A stretch of 64,000 nt of DNA from contig JAJEIO010000049.1 in NCBI GenBank assembly GCA_022827835.1, forward strand, positions 1 through 64,000, read 5' to 3'. Made by a program: the position numbers and the translations under genes. This document shows, in pieces, positions 57,021-64,000 of the stretch (positions are counted from its first letter, which is position 1; the number at the start of each line of letters is the position of its first letter). The stretch is from Candidatus Latescibacterota bacterium (lineage in GTDB: Bacteria > Latescibacterota > UBA2968 > UBA8231). A model generated the notes under the pieces. It had not been told where the DNA came from. It did not search any database and worked only from the letters and a program-made list of their open reading frames with translations.

Positions 57021-57746
57021 TCAGCCTTCGTCGTATCCCTTTACGGGCCGCGCCCAGATATTGCGATAGCGCACGAGGTCGCCGTGATCTTGCAAGCGAA
57101 GCGGGCCGGTGGGGGGATGCACTTCGTAGCGATAGACGCCGCGATGGCCCGTGGGGCCTAAGACCTCGACGTGGTGGTGGACCAAGACGCCGTTGTGTAC
57201 CAAGGTGAGGTAAGCCGGGCTGACCAACTCGGCACCGTTGAAGCGCGGGGCCGTCCAGAAGATGTCGTAGGTCTGCCACTCGCCGGGCGGGCGACATGCG
57301 TTGACCAGCGGCGGGTACTCGCCATAGACCGCGGCCGTGGTGCCGTCGGCATACGTGGGGTTGTCGTACCCGTCGAGGACTTGGATCTCGTAGAGACTCA
57401 TGAGGAAAACGCCGCTGTTGCCGCGTCCTTGGCTCTCGCCTTTGACCTCGCTGGGACAGGCGAATTCGAGATGGTACTGGACGTCGCCAAAGCGCGCTGT
57501 GCTCACAATGTCGCCGGAGCGAGGCGCGACCTCCATATAGCCATCGGCCAACTGCCAAGGGGCGTCGCCGCCTTTGGCACTCTGCCAGCCGTCGAGGCTG
57601 GTGCCGTCGAAGAGGACGACCGCGTCGGAGGGGGGGCTGTTGTCGCTGCCGGGCGTTACGACCGCCGGGGCGGGCCGCTGGTGATCGTGAACGCAATAGG
57701 GAGAGTTGGGTAGCAGGGGGGTATCGTCGTACCCTAATTTGCCCAT
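57021..57746 (-). CDS. DUF1080 (3-keto-disaccharide hydrolase-like) protein
   Basis: 241 residues from the ATG at 57746, which has AAGGAG nine bases upstream. Family features are 'VVLFDGTSLDGWQSAKGG', 'YMEVAPRSGDIVSTARFGDV', 'GRGNSGVFLMSLYEIQVLDG' and 'GEWQTYDIFWTAPRF', ending 'DLVRYRNIWARPV'. Characterised relatives cleave 3-keto-glycosides after oxidation by Gfo/Idh enzymes, several of which occur in this window. No clear signal peptide. Confidence 0.9.
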   Translation of the reverse strand: MGKLGYDDTPLLPNSPYCVHDHQRPAPAVVTPGSDNSPPSDAVVLFDGTSLDGWQSAKGGDAPWQLADGYMEVAPRSGDIVSTARFGDVQYHLEFACPSEVKGESQGRGNSGVFLMSLYEIQVLDGYDNPTYADGTTAAVYGEYPPLVNACRPPGEWQTYDIFWTAPRFNGAELVSPAYLTLVHNGVLVHHHVEVLGPTGHRGVYRYEVHPPTGPLRLQDHGDLVRYRNIWARPVKGYDEG

Positions 57747-57866
57747 GTGGAAAAGCTCCTTGTTGGGGTTGGAAGATTGGGATATAAAGGGAGCAGGACG
57801 CGCTCGCGTCAATAGCTTGCCGTTGTGCATTGCATTATATTGAGTGCCGTTTAACAGGAGGGCGTG

Positions 57867-59861
57867 ATGGTACGCGCACCGATGTACAGAATCGCACTGA
57901 TCGCACTTGCGCTGTGCTCCTCGGCGGAAGCGCAGATATCGCTGTGGCAAATCGGCGGGGGCGGGCTGGCGTGGGACGGCAGCGACACCACGCGGATCAT
58001 CATGGACATCAACGCCGAGCGCATCCGGCCCGTGTATTTTGCCGACGACGACAACATGTTTCTGTCGGTAGCGGGTTGGTCTGAACTGATCGTCCCGCGC
58101 GAACTAGGGTACATCGACGGGCATCAGCCGCGCCTGTGGTACACCGACGGAACCAATGTCAACCAAACTTCCTACTACGACAGCCCGCTCTACGTGGATG
58201 GATTGCGGAGCACGTACAACACGGCCCGCGATGGCTATTGGACCATCGACATCGGCGTACCCGTGCCGGCTAGGCGCTTTGGGTTTGTCACGCCGACCGA
58301 GGGGGTCCGCTCCGACGGCGTGCCGCTCAACCAAGACCCCGTGCCGGCCTTTGAGGTGAGCATTGCCGCCGAGGCGGGCGACATCCTCGCGCAAAGGGGC
58401 TATCGCCGCTTGAACACCCTCATCGCCGATGTGCCGGTCAACTTCGAACCAGAGGTCGAAATCGATTTTCCCCAGCAATACGTGCGCCTTGTGCGCTATC
58501 TGCGCAAAGCATCCGTGCTCGATGAGCAGCGTACCACTGACAGCAATACGGTGCGCGGCACCATTGCCGAATTTGTGCTCACCGGTCGCGGTGTGCCCAA
58601 GCGGGCCATCTACCGCAGCAAAATCCTCGACTTAGGGGCCGAGGTGAACTTTGGCCGCTTGGCGTGGGCCGCGCGCACCATGCGGATGGTTGGCGAAGAA
58701 GCCGTAGTCGTGTCAGACGCCGAGGCGTGGGTGGAGGTGGAGGTGCGGGCCGGCCGCGACGGCGACCCCAACATATACCACGAGTACACGGACTCGGGCC
58801 GGGAGTTTGTGGTGACGCGCGAGCGCTACGAAAACGACCTACGCCTGCCCGAAACCGAGGGCATCCTGCAAATCGACCGCCAGCCCGGCATCCGCGCTTC
58901 CATTGGCTACGACAGCGAGAATTGGTCTTTTTGGTCCAGCCCCATCACAAAATCCGGCACTTGGCTCGACTTGCGCAACGGCTCGCATTTACAGCTCCAA
59001 ATCACTCTGCAAAGCAGGGCTTTTGGCGACTGGGTGGAACTTGATTCGCTGTGGATTGAAACCTCGCCGCCCTTGGCCGCGCAGATCGTGGGCGAAGTCG
59101 CGCGCGCAGCCGACATGCAGCCTCCTCCGGGTTTTGTCCAAGTCGAGTTGGGAGCACGGGAGACGTTTGTGTACGACGTGCGAGCCTCGTTTGCCAGCGC
59201 CGCCGAAGGAGGCTTTGACCGGGTGCGAATCCACACGGGCATTGCGCCCGAGTTTGCGCGCTTGGAAATGGGCGACCCGCTCGCTGCCGTCGAGCCGCTG
59301 GCCGTGGTCGAAGGCGACGCGAGCTTGGAGGTATTGCTGCCGCGCAAAGTGACTGCCGCGTCCAACGAGCCTCTGCGGGTAGTTTTTGCCGCGGAAGTCT
59401 TTGCGCGCGCGACGACCTTTACCGGCGAGGTGTTGACCGAGGACGAAAGCCTCCTGCCGCAGCCGATTGAACCGGGCGATGCCAGCGCCGCTGTCTCCAC
59501 CAATAGCCTGCGGGTGCTCGGGGCTGCGAACCCGGCCGCAGAGATCGTCCAGCGCGTGCGCTTGTCGAGCGGGGTGATCACGCCCAACGGCGATGGGGTG
59601 AACGACCGCTTAGCTCTAGAGTACGCGCTCTTCCTGCTGCCCGCGCCCGTGCCGGTGGTACTCGATGTGTACGACTTGGCGGGCAACCGCCGCGCCCATG
59701 TGGAGATCGGCGCACAGGGCACGGGTCCGCAGCGAGCCTTTTGGGATGGCCGCGACGAGCAGGGTGCACTTTTGCCGCCGGGCTTGTACTTATTGGATCT
59801 GGCGCTGGTGACCGAGGCCCAGCACGGGCGGGCGCTCCTGCCCGTTGGTTTGGCCTATTAA
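57867..59861 (+). CDS. Exported discoidin/FlgD-like modular protein (paralogue 2 of 3)
   Basis: 664 residues from the ATG at 57867, which has AGGAGG five bases upstream. The signal peptide is 'YRIALIALALCSSAEA' then QI. Discoidin-like beta modules follow, with 'TDGTNVNQTSYYDSPLYVDG' and 'YWTIDIGVPVPARRFGFV'. The C-terminal FlgD/Ig module has 'VITPNGDGVNDRL', 'VYDLAGNRRA' and 'WDGRDEQGALLPPGLY', ending 'PVGLAY'. It resembles the protein at 2221 in both the repeat region and the C-terminus. Confidence 0.75.
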   Translation: MVRAPMYRIALIALALCSSAEAQISLWQIGGGGLAWDGSDTTRIIMDINAERIRPVYFADDDNMFLSVAGWSELIVPRELGYIDGHQPRLWYTDGTNVNQTSYYDSPLYVDGLRSTYNTARDGYWTIDIGVPVPARRFGFVTPTEGVRSDGVPLNQDPVPAFEVSIAAEAGDILAQRGYRRLNTLIADVPVNFEPEVEIDFPQQYVRLVRYLRKASVLDEQRTTDSNTVRGTIAEFVLTGRGVPKRAIYRSKILDLGAEVNFGRLAWAARTMRMVGEEAVVVSDAEAWVEVEVRAGRDGDPNIYHEYTDSGREFVVTRERYENDLRLPETEGILQIDRQPGIRASIGYDSENWSFWSSPITKSGTWLDLRNGSHLQLQITLQSRAFGDWVELDSLWIETSPPLAAQIVGEVARAADMQPPPGFVQVELGARETFVYDVRASFASAAEGGFDRVRIHTGIAPEFARLEMGDPLAAVEPLAVVEGDASLEVLLPRKVTAASNEPLRVVFAAEVFARATTFTGEVLTEDESLLPQPIEPGDASAAVSTNSLRVLGAANPAAEIVQRVRLSSGVITPNGDGVNDRLALEYALFLLPAPVPVVLDVYDLAGNRRAHVEIGAQGTGPQRAFWDGRDEQGALLPPGLYLLDLALVTEAQHGRALLPVGLAY

Positions 59862-59889
59862 CTGACTTTATTAGCTGGCGGAATCCTAA

Positions 59890-59914
59890 AAGGGCAACCC
59901 TAAGGGTTGCCCCT
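59890..59914. repeat. Palindromic intergenic repeat unit
   Basis: GGGCAACCC-TAA-GGGTTGCCC is a perfect 9-bp inverted repeat, flanked by AA and CTACAAGG. Such 'AGGGCAACCCTNAGGGTTGCCCCTACA' units are a widespread interspersed palindrome in bacterial genomes. A T-run is lacking, so termination is unlikely. Confidence 0.55.
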
Positions 59915-59944
59915 ACAAGGCGTAACTATTTAAGAAAGCGACGC

Positions 59945-62275
59945 ATGGCGCTCTTTTTTTTATGTGCGACTCTCAGCCTGTTAGCCCGCCCCCTCGCGGC
60001 CGAGGTGTTTACCTTTGACAGCGCCGAAAAGTGGCAGACTTGGCAACTCCCGCAGGGTCTGGTGCAGCTCGGTCCGTCCGGGCACCTAGAGCTGGTCAAG
60101 TTCCGCAAGAACATCGACCCCGTGCGCGATGCGAGCCGGTTTTTCCACGATACAATGGAGCGGAAAGCTGTGCAGGGTGGCATCTTTCGGGCTGGGTCTA
60201 ACCCAAGGGACGCTTCCAATATCATCGACGGCGATTACGACACCTTCTGGCAGCTCGACCCGGCCGATCCGCTGGCCAAGTGGGAAGTCGAGATCGATCT
60301 CGGCCGAGCGGTGTTGGCCCAAGAGCTGCGCTTGCGCTTTCCCGACCAAGAGGGTGCGCGTCCCTTGCGCCAGTTTACGGTCTATGTGGCCACCGGAGGA
60401 ACGATTGATCCCCGCAAGGATATCTTCCGCTTTGAGTCGGTGTATCAGACGACCTTGCCCAACGAAGAGACCGAGATCCGCATCGGGCTGAGCGGGCGCA
60501 ACGACGTCACGCAGGTTCTAGACCCCGGCTTGGACGTGGTGTTTGAGGACGCGGCGCGCTTTCGGGTCATCCAATACATTCGCATTGGCGTCGATGAGCA
60601 GAGTGCGGACGCAGCTCTCGCCGAGGTCGAGGTGAGCGCCGTCGGCGACAACATCATCCTCGGTGTCCTAGAGCGCGGAGGGGCCTTCAAGACCGGCCTA
60701 GTCGTCCGCGACGTGGAGGGCTTGGTTGACGGCGACATGAATACCTACGCCAACAAGTTTACTACCTATCGAGCCATCTCTGGCTGGCGCAACGAAGGAC
60801 TGTGGTGGGAACTGGATCTAGGGGCACAATTCTGGATTGACGAGATCTTCCTCTACTTCAACAACCAAGGCGAGGGGGCTTCCGGCTCCTCGGTGCGCAA
60901 CGGGGGCACGGGATTCGCCTTCTTGGTCTCGGACGGTCGGCGCACAACCTCGGGTGAGGTAGATTACGATCGCTTGGTGGGCCACGGCAACGAGCAAAAT
61001 CCCTTCTCCGGTCCAGAGCGGCACTATCGCTACCTGTTCAAGCCGCGCAAGGTGCGCTATCTGTTTTGGCACGGCTTCCTGACTTCATTGGAGTGGCACG
61101 CGCGCGCGGCCGAACTGATGGTGTTTTCGCCCGGCTACCCGGCGCAAGCGGTGATGCGCTCGGGCTTTATCGACTTGGGCGAGATCGTCGGCGACGGCCG
61201 TGCCAAGGCCATCAAGCGCCTGTCGTGGGATGCGGATTTGCCAGTGGGAACGCGGATGCAACTGCGCTCCCGCTCGGGCGTGAAGCTCAGCGAGGAGTAC
61301 ACGTATCACAACAAGATCGGCGAAGTAGTAACTGAAGAGAAGTGGCTCAGCTCGCCCAAGGTGCTGCGCGGGCAGGTGGATACCGCACTGGTCGTGGGCG
61401 AAGATTGGGGCGCGTGGAGCAATGTCTATCAGCTTTCGGGCGAAGCCTTCCAGTCGGATAGCCCGCGCCGCTTCATCCAGCTAGAGGCCCTGCTCTCGAC
61501 CGAGGATCCGCGAGTCGCGCCCGTGTTGCGCTCGCTGTCGATAGAATTTGAGGACGCCTTGGTGACCGAGGCTAAGGGACAGGTCTGGCCGCGCGAGGCC
61601 CAGCCCAACGAAAACACGCGCTTTACTTATACGCTGTGGCCGACGGCTGCCGAAGACGACAGCGGCTTCGACCGGCTGCGACTCGTCGCTCCCGGCGGCT
61701 GGCTGGAGACTGGAGCGGTGGAGGTGGTTCTCGCTGGCGAGACCATCGCCGTGGAGGAGGTCGCGCAGCGAGGCGACTCCTTATTCGTGAACTTGGGCCA
61801 GCGCGTTGGCGGCGATTCGCTAGCGATTCATTTCACTGCGCGTCTGTGGCGCAATGCCACGGTTTTCAGCGCCGAGCTTGGCCACGGAGACCGGCCGGGC
61901 CTGTGGCAGTCTGTGGAGGCCGCGGCGCGGCGCGCTAACGTGGTGCTCCTGCCGGCCCTGACTGGTAGCGAACAACTCATCGGCGATCTAGAACTGGCTC
62001 CAGCCACCCTTACGCCCAATGGCGACGGGATCAACGACCAAGTGCATATCCACTTCGTAGTCTTCAAGGTGGAGACGGCGACGCCGCGAGTGCGGGTATT
62101 CGACTTAGCGGGCCGCGTGGTGGCCGAGTTGGCCGCTATGGGTGATTCCTACACGTGGTCCGGGCGAGATGCCCAAGGGGCGCTGGTGCCTCCGGGTCTG
62201 TACCTCTGTCACATCGATCTCGGTGCCGCAGCCGGCGAGGACGTGGCTGTGCGCCCCGTCGCTGTCATTTATTAA
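59945..62275 (+). CDS. Exported discoidin/FlgD-like modular protein (paralogue 3 of 3)
   Basis: 776 residues from the ATG at 59945; the open frame runs upstream to 59741, but a start with a signal peptide ('MALFFLCATLSLLARPLAA' then EV) is clear here. It aligns by eye with the 2221 protein throughout: 'FTFDSAEKWQTWQLPQGL' (there 'RFDNAAQWRQWTLPLG'), 'NIIDGDYDTFWQLDPAD', 'GVLERGGAFKTG', 'GTRMQLRSRSGVKLSEEYTY'. The C-terminal module has 'LTPNGDGINDQVHI', 'FDLAGRVVAEL', 'WSGRDAQGALVPPGLY' and ends 'PVAVIY'. Likely secreted and carbohydrate-binding. Confidence 0.8.
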   Translation: MALFFLCATLSLLARPLAAEVFTFDSAEKWQTWQLPQGLVQLGPSGHLELVKFRKNIDPVRDASRFFHDTMERKAVQGGIFRAGSNPRDASNIIDGDYDTFWQLDPADPLAKWEVEIDLGRAVLAQELRLRFPDQEGARPLRQFTVYVATGGTIDPRKDIFRFESVYQTTLPNEETEIRIGLSGRNDVTQVLDPGLDVVFEDAARFRVIQYIRIGVDEQSADAALAEVEVSAVGDNIILGVLERGGAFKTGLVVRDVEGLVDGDMNTYANKFTTYRAISGWRNEGLWWELDLGAQFWIDEIFLYFNNQGEGASGSSVRNGGTGFAFLVSDGRRTTSGEVDYDRLVGHGNEQNPFSGPERHYRYLFKPRKVRYLFWHGFLTSLEWHARAAELMVFSPGYPAQAVMRSGFIDLGEIVGDGRAKAIKRLSWDADLPVGTRMQLRSRSGVKLSEEYTYHNKIGEVVTEEKWLSSPKVLRGQVDTALVVGEDWGAWSNVYQLSGEAFQSDSPRRFIQLEALLSTEDPRVAPVLRSLSIEFEDALVTEAKGQVWPREAQPNENTRFTYTLWPTAAEDDSGFDRLRLVAPGGWLETGAVEVVLAGETIAVEEVAQRGDSLFVNLGQRVGGDSLAIHFTARLWRNATVFSAELGHGDRPGLWQSVEAAARRANVVLLPALTGSEQLIGDLELAPATLTPNGDGINDQVHIHFVVFKVETATPRVRVFDLAGRVVAELAAMGDSYTWSGRDAQGALVPPGLYLCHIDLGAAAGEDVAVRPVAVIY

Positions 62276-62296
62276 CCCTTTTTCGCAAGGAGTTCC

Positions 62297-63700
62297 ATGT
62301 CTCGTCCCAATATCCTCTTCATTATGACCGACGATCACGCGGCCCACGCCATGAGTTGCTACGGCAGCCGCATCAACACCACGCCCAACCTCGACCGCAT
62401 TGCTCAAGGCGGCATGCGCTTTAACAACTGCTTTTGCACCAATTCCATTTGCGGCCCCTCCCGCGCCACCATCCTCACCGGCACGTACAATCACGTCAAC
62501 GGCATGACCACCTTGGATTCGCGCCACGACAATCGCCAGCTCAACTTCGCCAAGCTCTTGCAGGGCGTTGGCTACCAGACCGCCATCGTCGGCAAGTGGC
62601 ATTTAGGCCAGGGGCCGGCCCACTGGCCCACCGGCTTTGATTACTACAACATCCTCCAGGGCCAAGGCCCTTACTTCGACCCGGAAATGGTGTGCAACGG
62701 CGACAAGGTTCAATACCAAGGCTACACCACCGATATTATCACCGACCTGTCGCTCGACTGGCTCCGGGCACGCGACAAGGAGCGGCCCTTTTGTTTGATG
62801 TACCACCACAAGGCCCCGCACCGCCCTTGGGAACCGGACGAAAAACACGCCCATCTGTACGAAGACGAGGATATTCCCGAGCCGGAGACCTTTGACGACG
62901 ACTACCAGAATCGAGCGGCCGCTGCCGGAGCCGCCAAAATGCGCGTTGACCGCGACCTCAATGCCACGGATCTCAAGCGGCCCGTACCCGAAGGGCTGAC
63001 CCCGGAAGAGGAGAAAAGGTGGAAGTACCAGCGCTACATAAAGGACTATCTGCGCTGCGTTGCCTCGGTCGATGACAACGTCGGCCGCGTGCTCGACTAT
63101 CTCGATGCCGAGGGCATTGCCGACGACACCATCGTCGTCTATACCTCGGACCAGGGCTTTTTTCTCGGCGACCACGGCTGGTACGACAAGCGCTTCATGT
63201 ACGAGGAATCGCTGCGCATGCCCTTCCTCATCCGCTATCCCCGCGCCATTGCCGCCGGCAGCGTCAGCGCTGACATGATCCTCAACGTTGACTTTGCCCC
63301 CACGTTCCTCGACTACGCTGGCGTCGCCATTCCCGACTCGTTTCAGGGCGGCTCCATGCGTCCCGTGCTGGAGGGACGGACCCAGGATGACTGGCAAACC
63401 GCGATGTACTACCGCTACTGGATGCACTTGGCGCACCACCACGTGTACGCCCACTACGGAGTCCGCACCCTGCGCTACAAGCTCATCTACTACTATGCCG
63501 ACGCCCTAGGTCAGCCTGGTGCCATAGACGAGCGCAAAGAGCCGGAGTGGGAGTTGTTTGATCTAGAAAAAGACCCGTGCGAGCTGGTCAATGTGTACCA
63601 CGACCCGGCTTACGCCGAAGTGGCGCATCAATTGCGCGGGGAATTGCGCCGCCTCCAAGAAAAAGTGGGCGACCAGCCATACGCGGGGGAAGATGCGTAA
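62297..63700 (+). CDS. Sulfatase (arylsulfatase family)
   Basis: 467 residues; AAGGAG precedes the ATG. Metal-binding N-terminus 'NILFIMTDDHAAHAMSCYGS', and the formylglycine site 'NSICGPSRATILTGTYNHVN' with the C-x-P-S-R core. 'TAIVGKWHLGQG' is the K-W-H motif and 'VVYTSDQGFFLGDHGWYDKR' the distal D-Q/G-D-H motif. It hydrolyses sulfate esters, probably from polysaccharides; Cys needs conversion to formylglycine. No signal peptide is visible from this start. Follows the exported protein gene by 21 bases. Confidence 0.95.
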   Translation: MSRPNILFIMTDDHAAHAMSCYGSRINTTPNLDRIAQGGMRFNNCFCTNSICGPSRATILTGTYNHVNGMTTLDSRHDNRQLNFAKLLQGVGYQTAIVGKWHLGQGPAHWPTGFDYYNILQGQGPYFDPEMVCNGDKVQYQGYTTDIITDLSLDWLRARDKERPFCLMYHHKAPHRPWEPDEKHAHLYEDEDIPEPETFDDDYQNRAAAAGAAKMRVDRDLNATDLKRPVPEGLTPEEEKRWKYQRYIKDYLRCVASVDDNVGRVLDYLDAEGIADDTIVVYTSDQGFFLGDHGWYDKRFMYEESLRMPFLIRYPRAIAAGSVSADMILNVDFAPTFLDYAGVAIPDSFQGGSMRPVLEGRTQDDWQTAMYYRYWMHLAHHHVYAHYGVRTLRYKLIYYYADALGQPGAIDERKEPEWELFDLEKDPCELVNVYHDPAYAEVAHQLRGELRRLQEKVGDQPYAGEDA

Positions 63701-63752
63701 ATGTCTCTCAATACCAAGCGCGTGAGAATTTCAAAGGTGGAAAATTCCCCGA

Positions 63753-64000
63753 TTACACACGCATTCCCTGCTCTGAGAACCAATCGAGGGCATCGCGAAT
63801 TGACTCTTCAAGTGGCCGAGGTTCGTATCCCAATTGACTCCTCGCTAGGGATTCATCAACGGATGTCGGGCAGTCGTGCAAGAGTTTGATCAAATTGCGG
63901 GAGTAAAGAGACGATAGGTTGCGCTTCGCAGCACGTGATCTAATCAGGGGCAAGGTTGCCCGAGCAAAAGAATAAGGCATGACAGGACGCTTCACATTAA
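63753..64000 (-). CDS. C-terminal part of an NAD-dependent epimerase/dihydroflavonol-reductase-like protein (partial)
   Basis: The frame is open to the window edge. It ends 'SLARSQLGYEPRPLEESIR' then 'DALDWFSEQGMRV', the usual tail of extended SDR epimerases (the L-G-y-x-P-x-p-L-e-e-s-i pattern). The Rossmann and catalytic part lies beyond 64000. A GTG at 63995 is not likely to be the true start. Confidence 0.65.
   Translation of the reverse strand, partial: NVKRPVMPYSFARATLPLIRSRAAKRNLSSLYSRNLIKLLHDCPTSVDESLARSQLGYEPRPLEESIRDALDWFSEQGMRV

Overview
The window comes from a G+C-rich, Gram-negative-type bacterium. Many genes have exported products. Recurrent families are phytanoyl-CoA dioxygenase-like oxygenases, Gfo/Idh/MocA oxidoreductases, creatininase-like amidohydrolases, a sulfatase, a DUF1080 hydrolase, DUF6785-type membrane proteins, and large secreted proteins ending in a FlgD-like 'TPNGDG' module. 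This mix is most like Latescibacterota or Poribacteria-type lineages. That placement is an inference from gene content only; no rRNA gene is present.

Layout. (1) 1-4506: the end of an N,N-dimethylformamidase-like gene, a tandem phytanoyl-CoA dioxygenase-like protein, and the first of three paralogous exported discoidin/FlgD-like proteins. (2) 4759-15931: an integron-type gene-cassette array with no integrase in the window. Nine attC-like sites (eight clear, one degenerate) lie on the minus strand, and both ends of the array are broken half-sites. It starts immediately beyond the terminator of a tRNA-Val(GAC) gene. Its cargo is visibly more A+T-rich than the flanks and is dominated by homologues of aminoglycoside-modifying enzymes (nucleotidyl-, phospho- and acetyltransferases). 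It also carries a sigma-factor/Eis-like acetyltransferase fusion, a TolB-like propeller, a DUF402 protein, a methyltransferase and one apparently gene-less cassette. (3) 15941-36031: core-like genes. These are tRNA-Val, an oxidoreductase, rlmH, a D,D-carboxypeptidase, a PhyH enzyme, YqgE, a NamZ/GT2/DUF2723 operon, a double-length UvrA, a sugar-phosphate isomerase-like protein, thpR, a creatininase, a THUMP methyltransferase and an SDR. (4) 36044-40266: a small, scarred accessory island. It holds an XRE regulator, a zinc-ribbon protein, a DUF5678 plus frameshifted retropepsin pair, two relic gene ends fused to each other, a HigBA toxin-antitoxin pair with a near-leaderless promoter, a higA fragment, and one solitary gene cassette with half attC sites at both ends. 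(5) 40268-64000: catabolic and housekeeping genes. These are a glycosidase-like protein/Gfo/cupin/SNF2 helicase run, a DUF6785 membrane protein, a creatininase/TsaC/SppA/SelA-like operon, selB, a rifampin-phosphotransferase-like enzyme, a DUF1080 protein, two more discoidin/FlgD-like exported proteins, a sulfatase, and the end of an epimerase gene.

The most notable system is the integrase-less cassette array. Several of its minus-strand genes have their stop codon inside or next to the attC R'' core and their start within about 10-30 bases of the previous R' core, which fixes the array's direction. The array and the island cassette both end in half attC sites, which suggests a shared history of breakage at attC hairpins. 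All functional calls rest on motif reading by eye; no database search was run.
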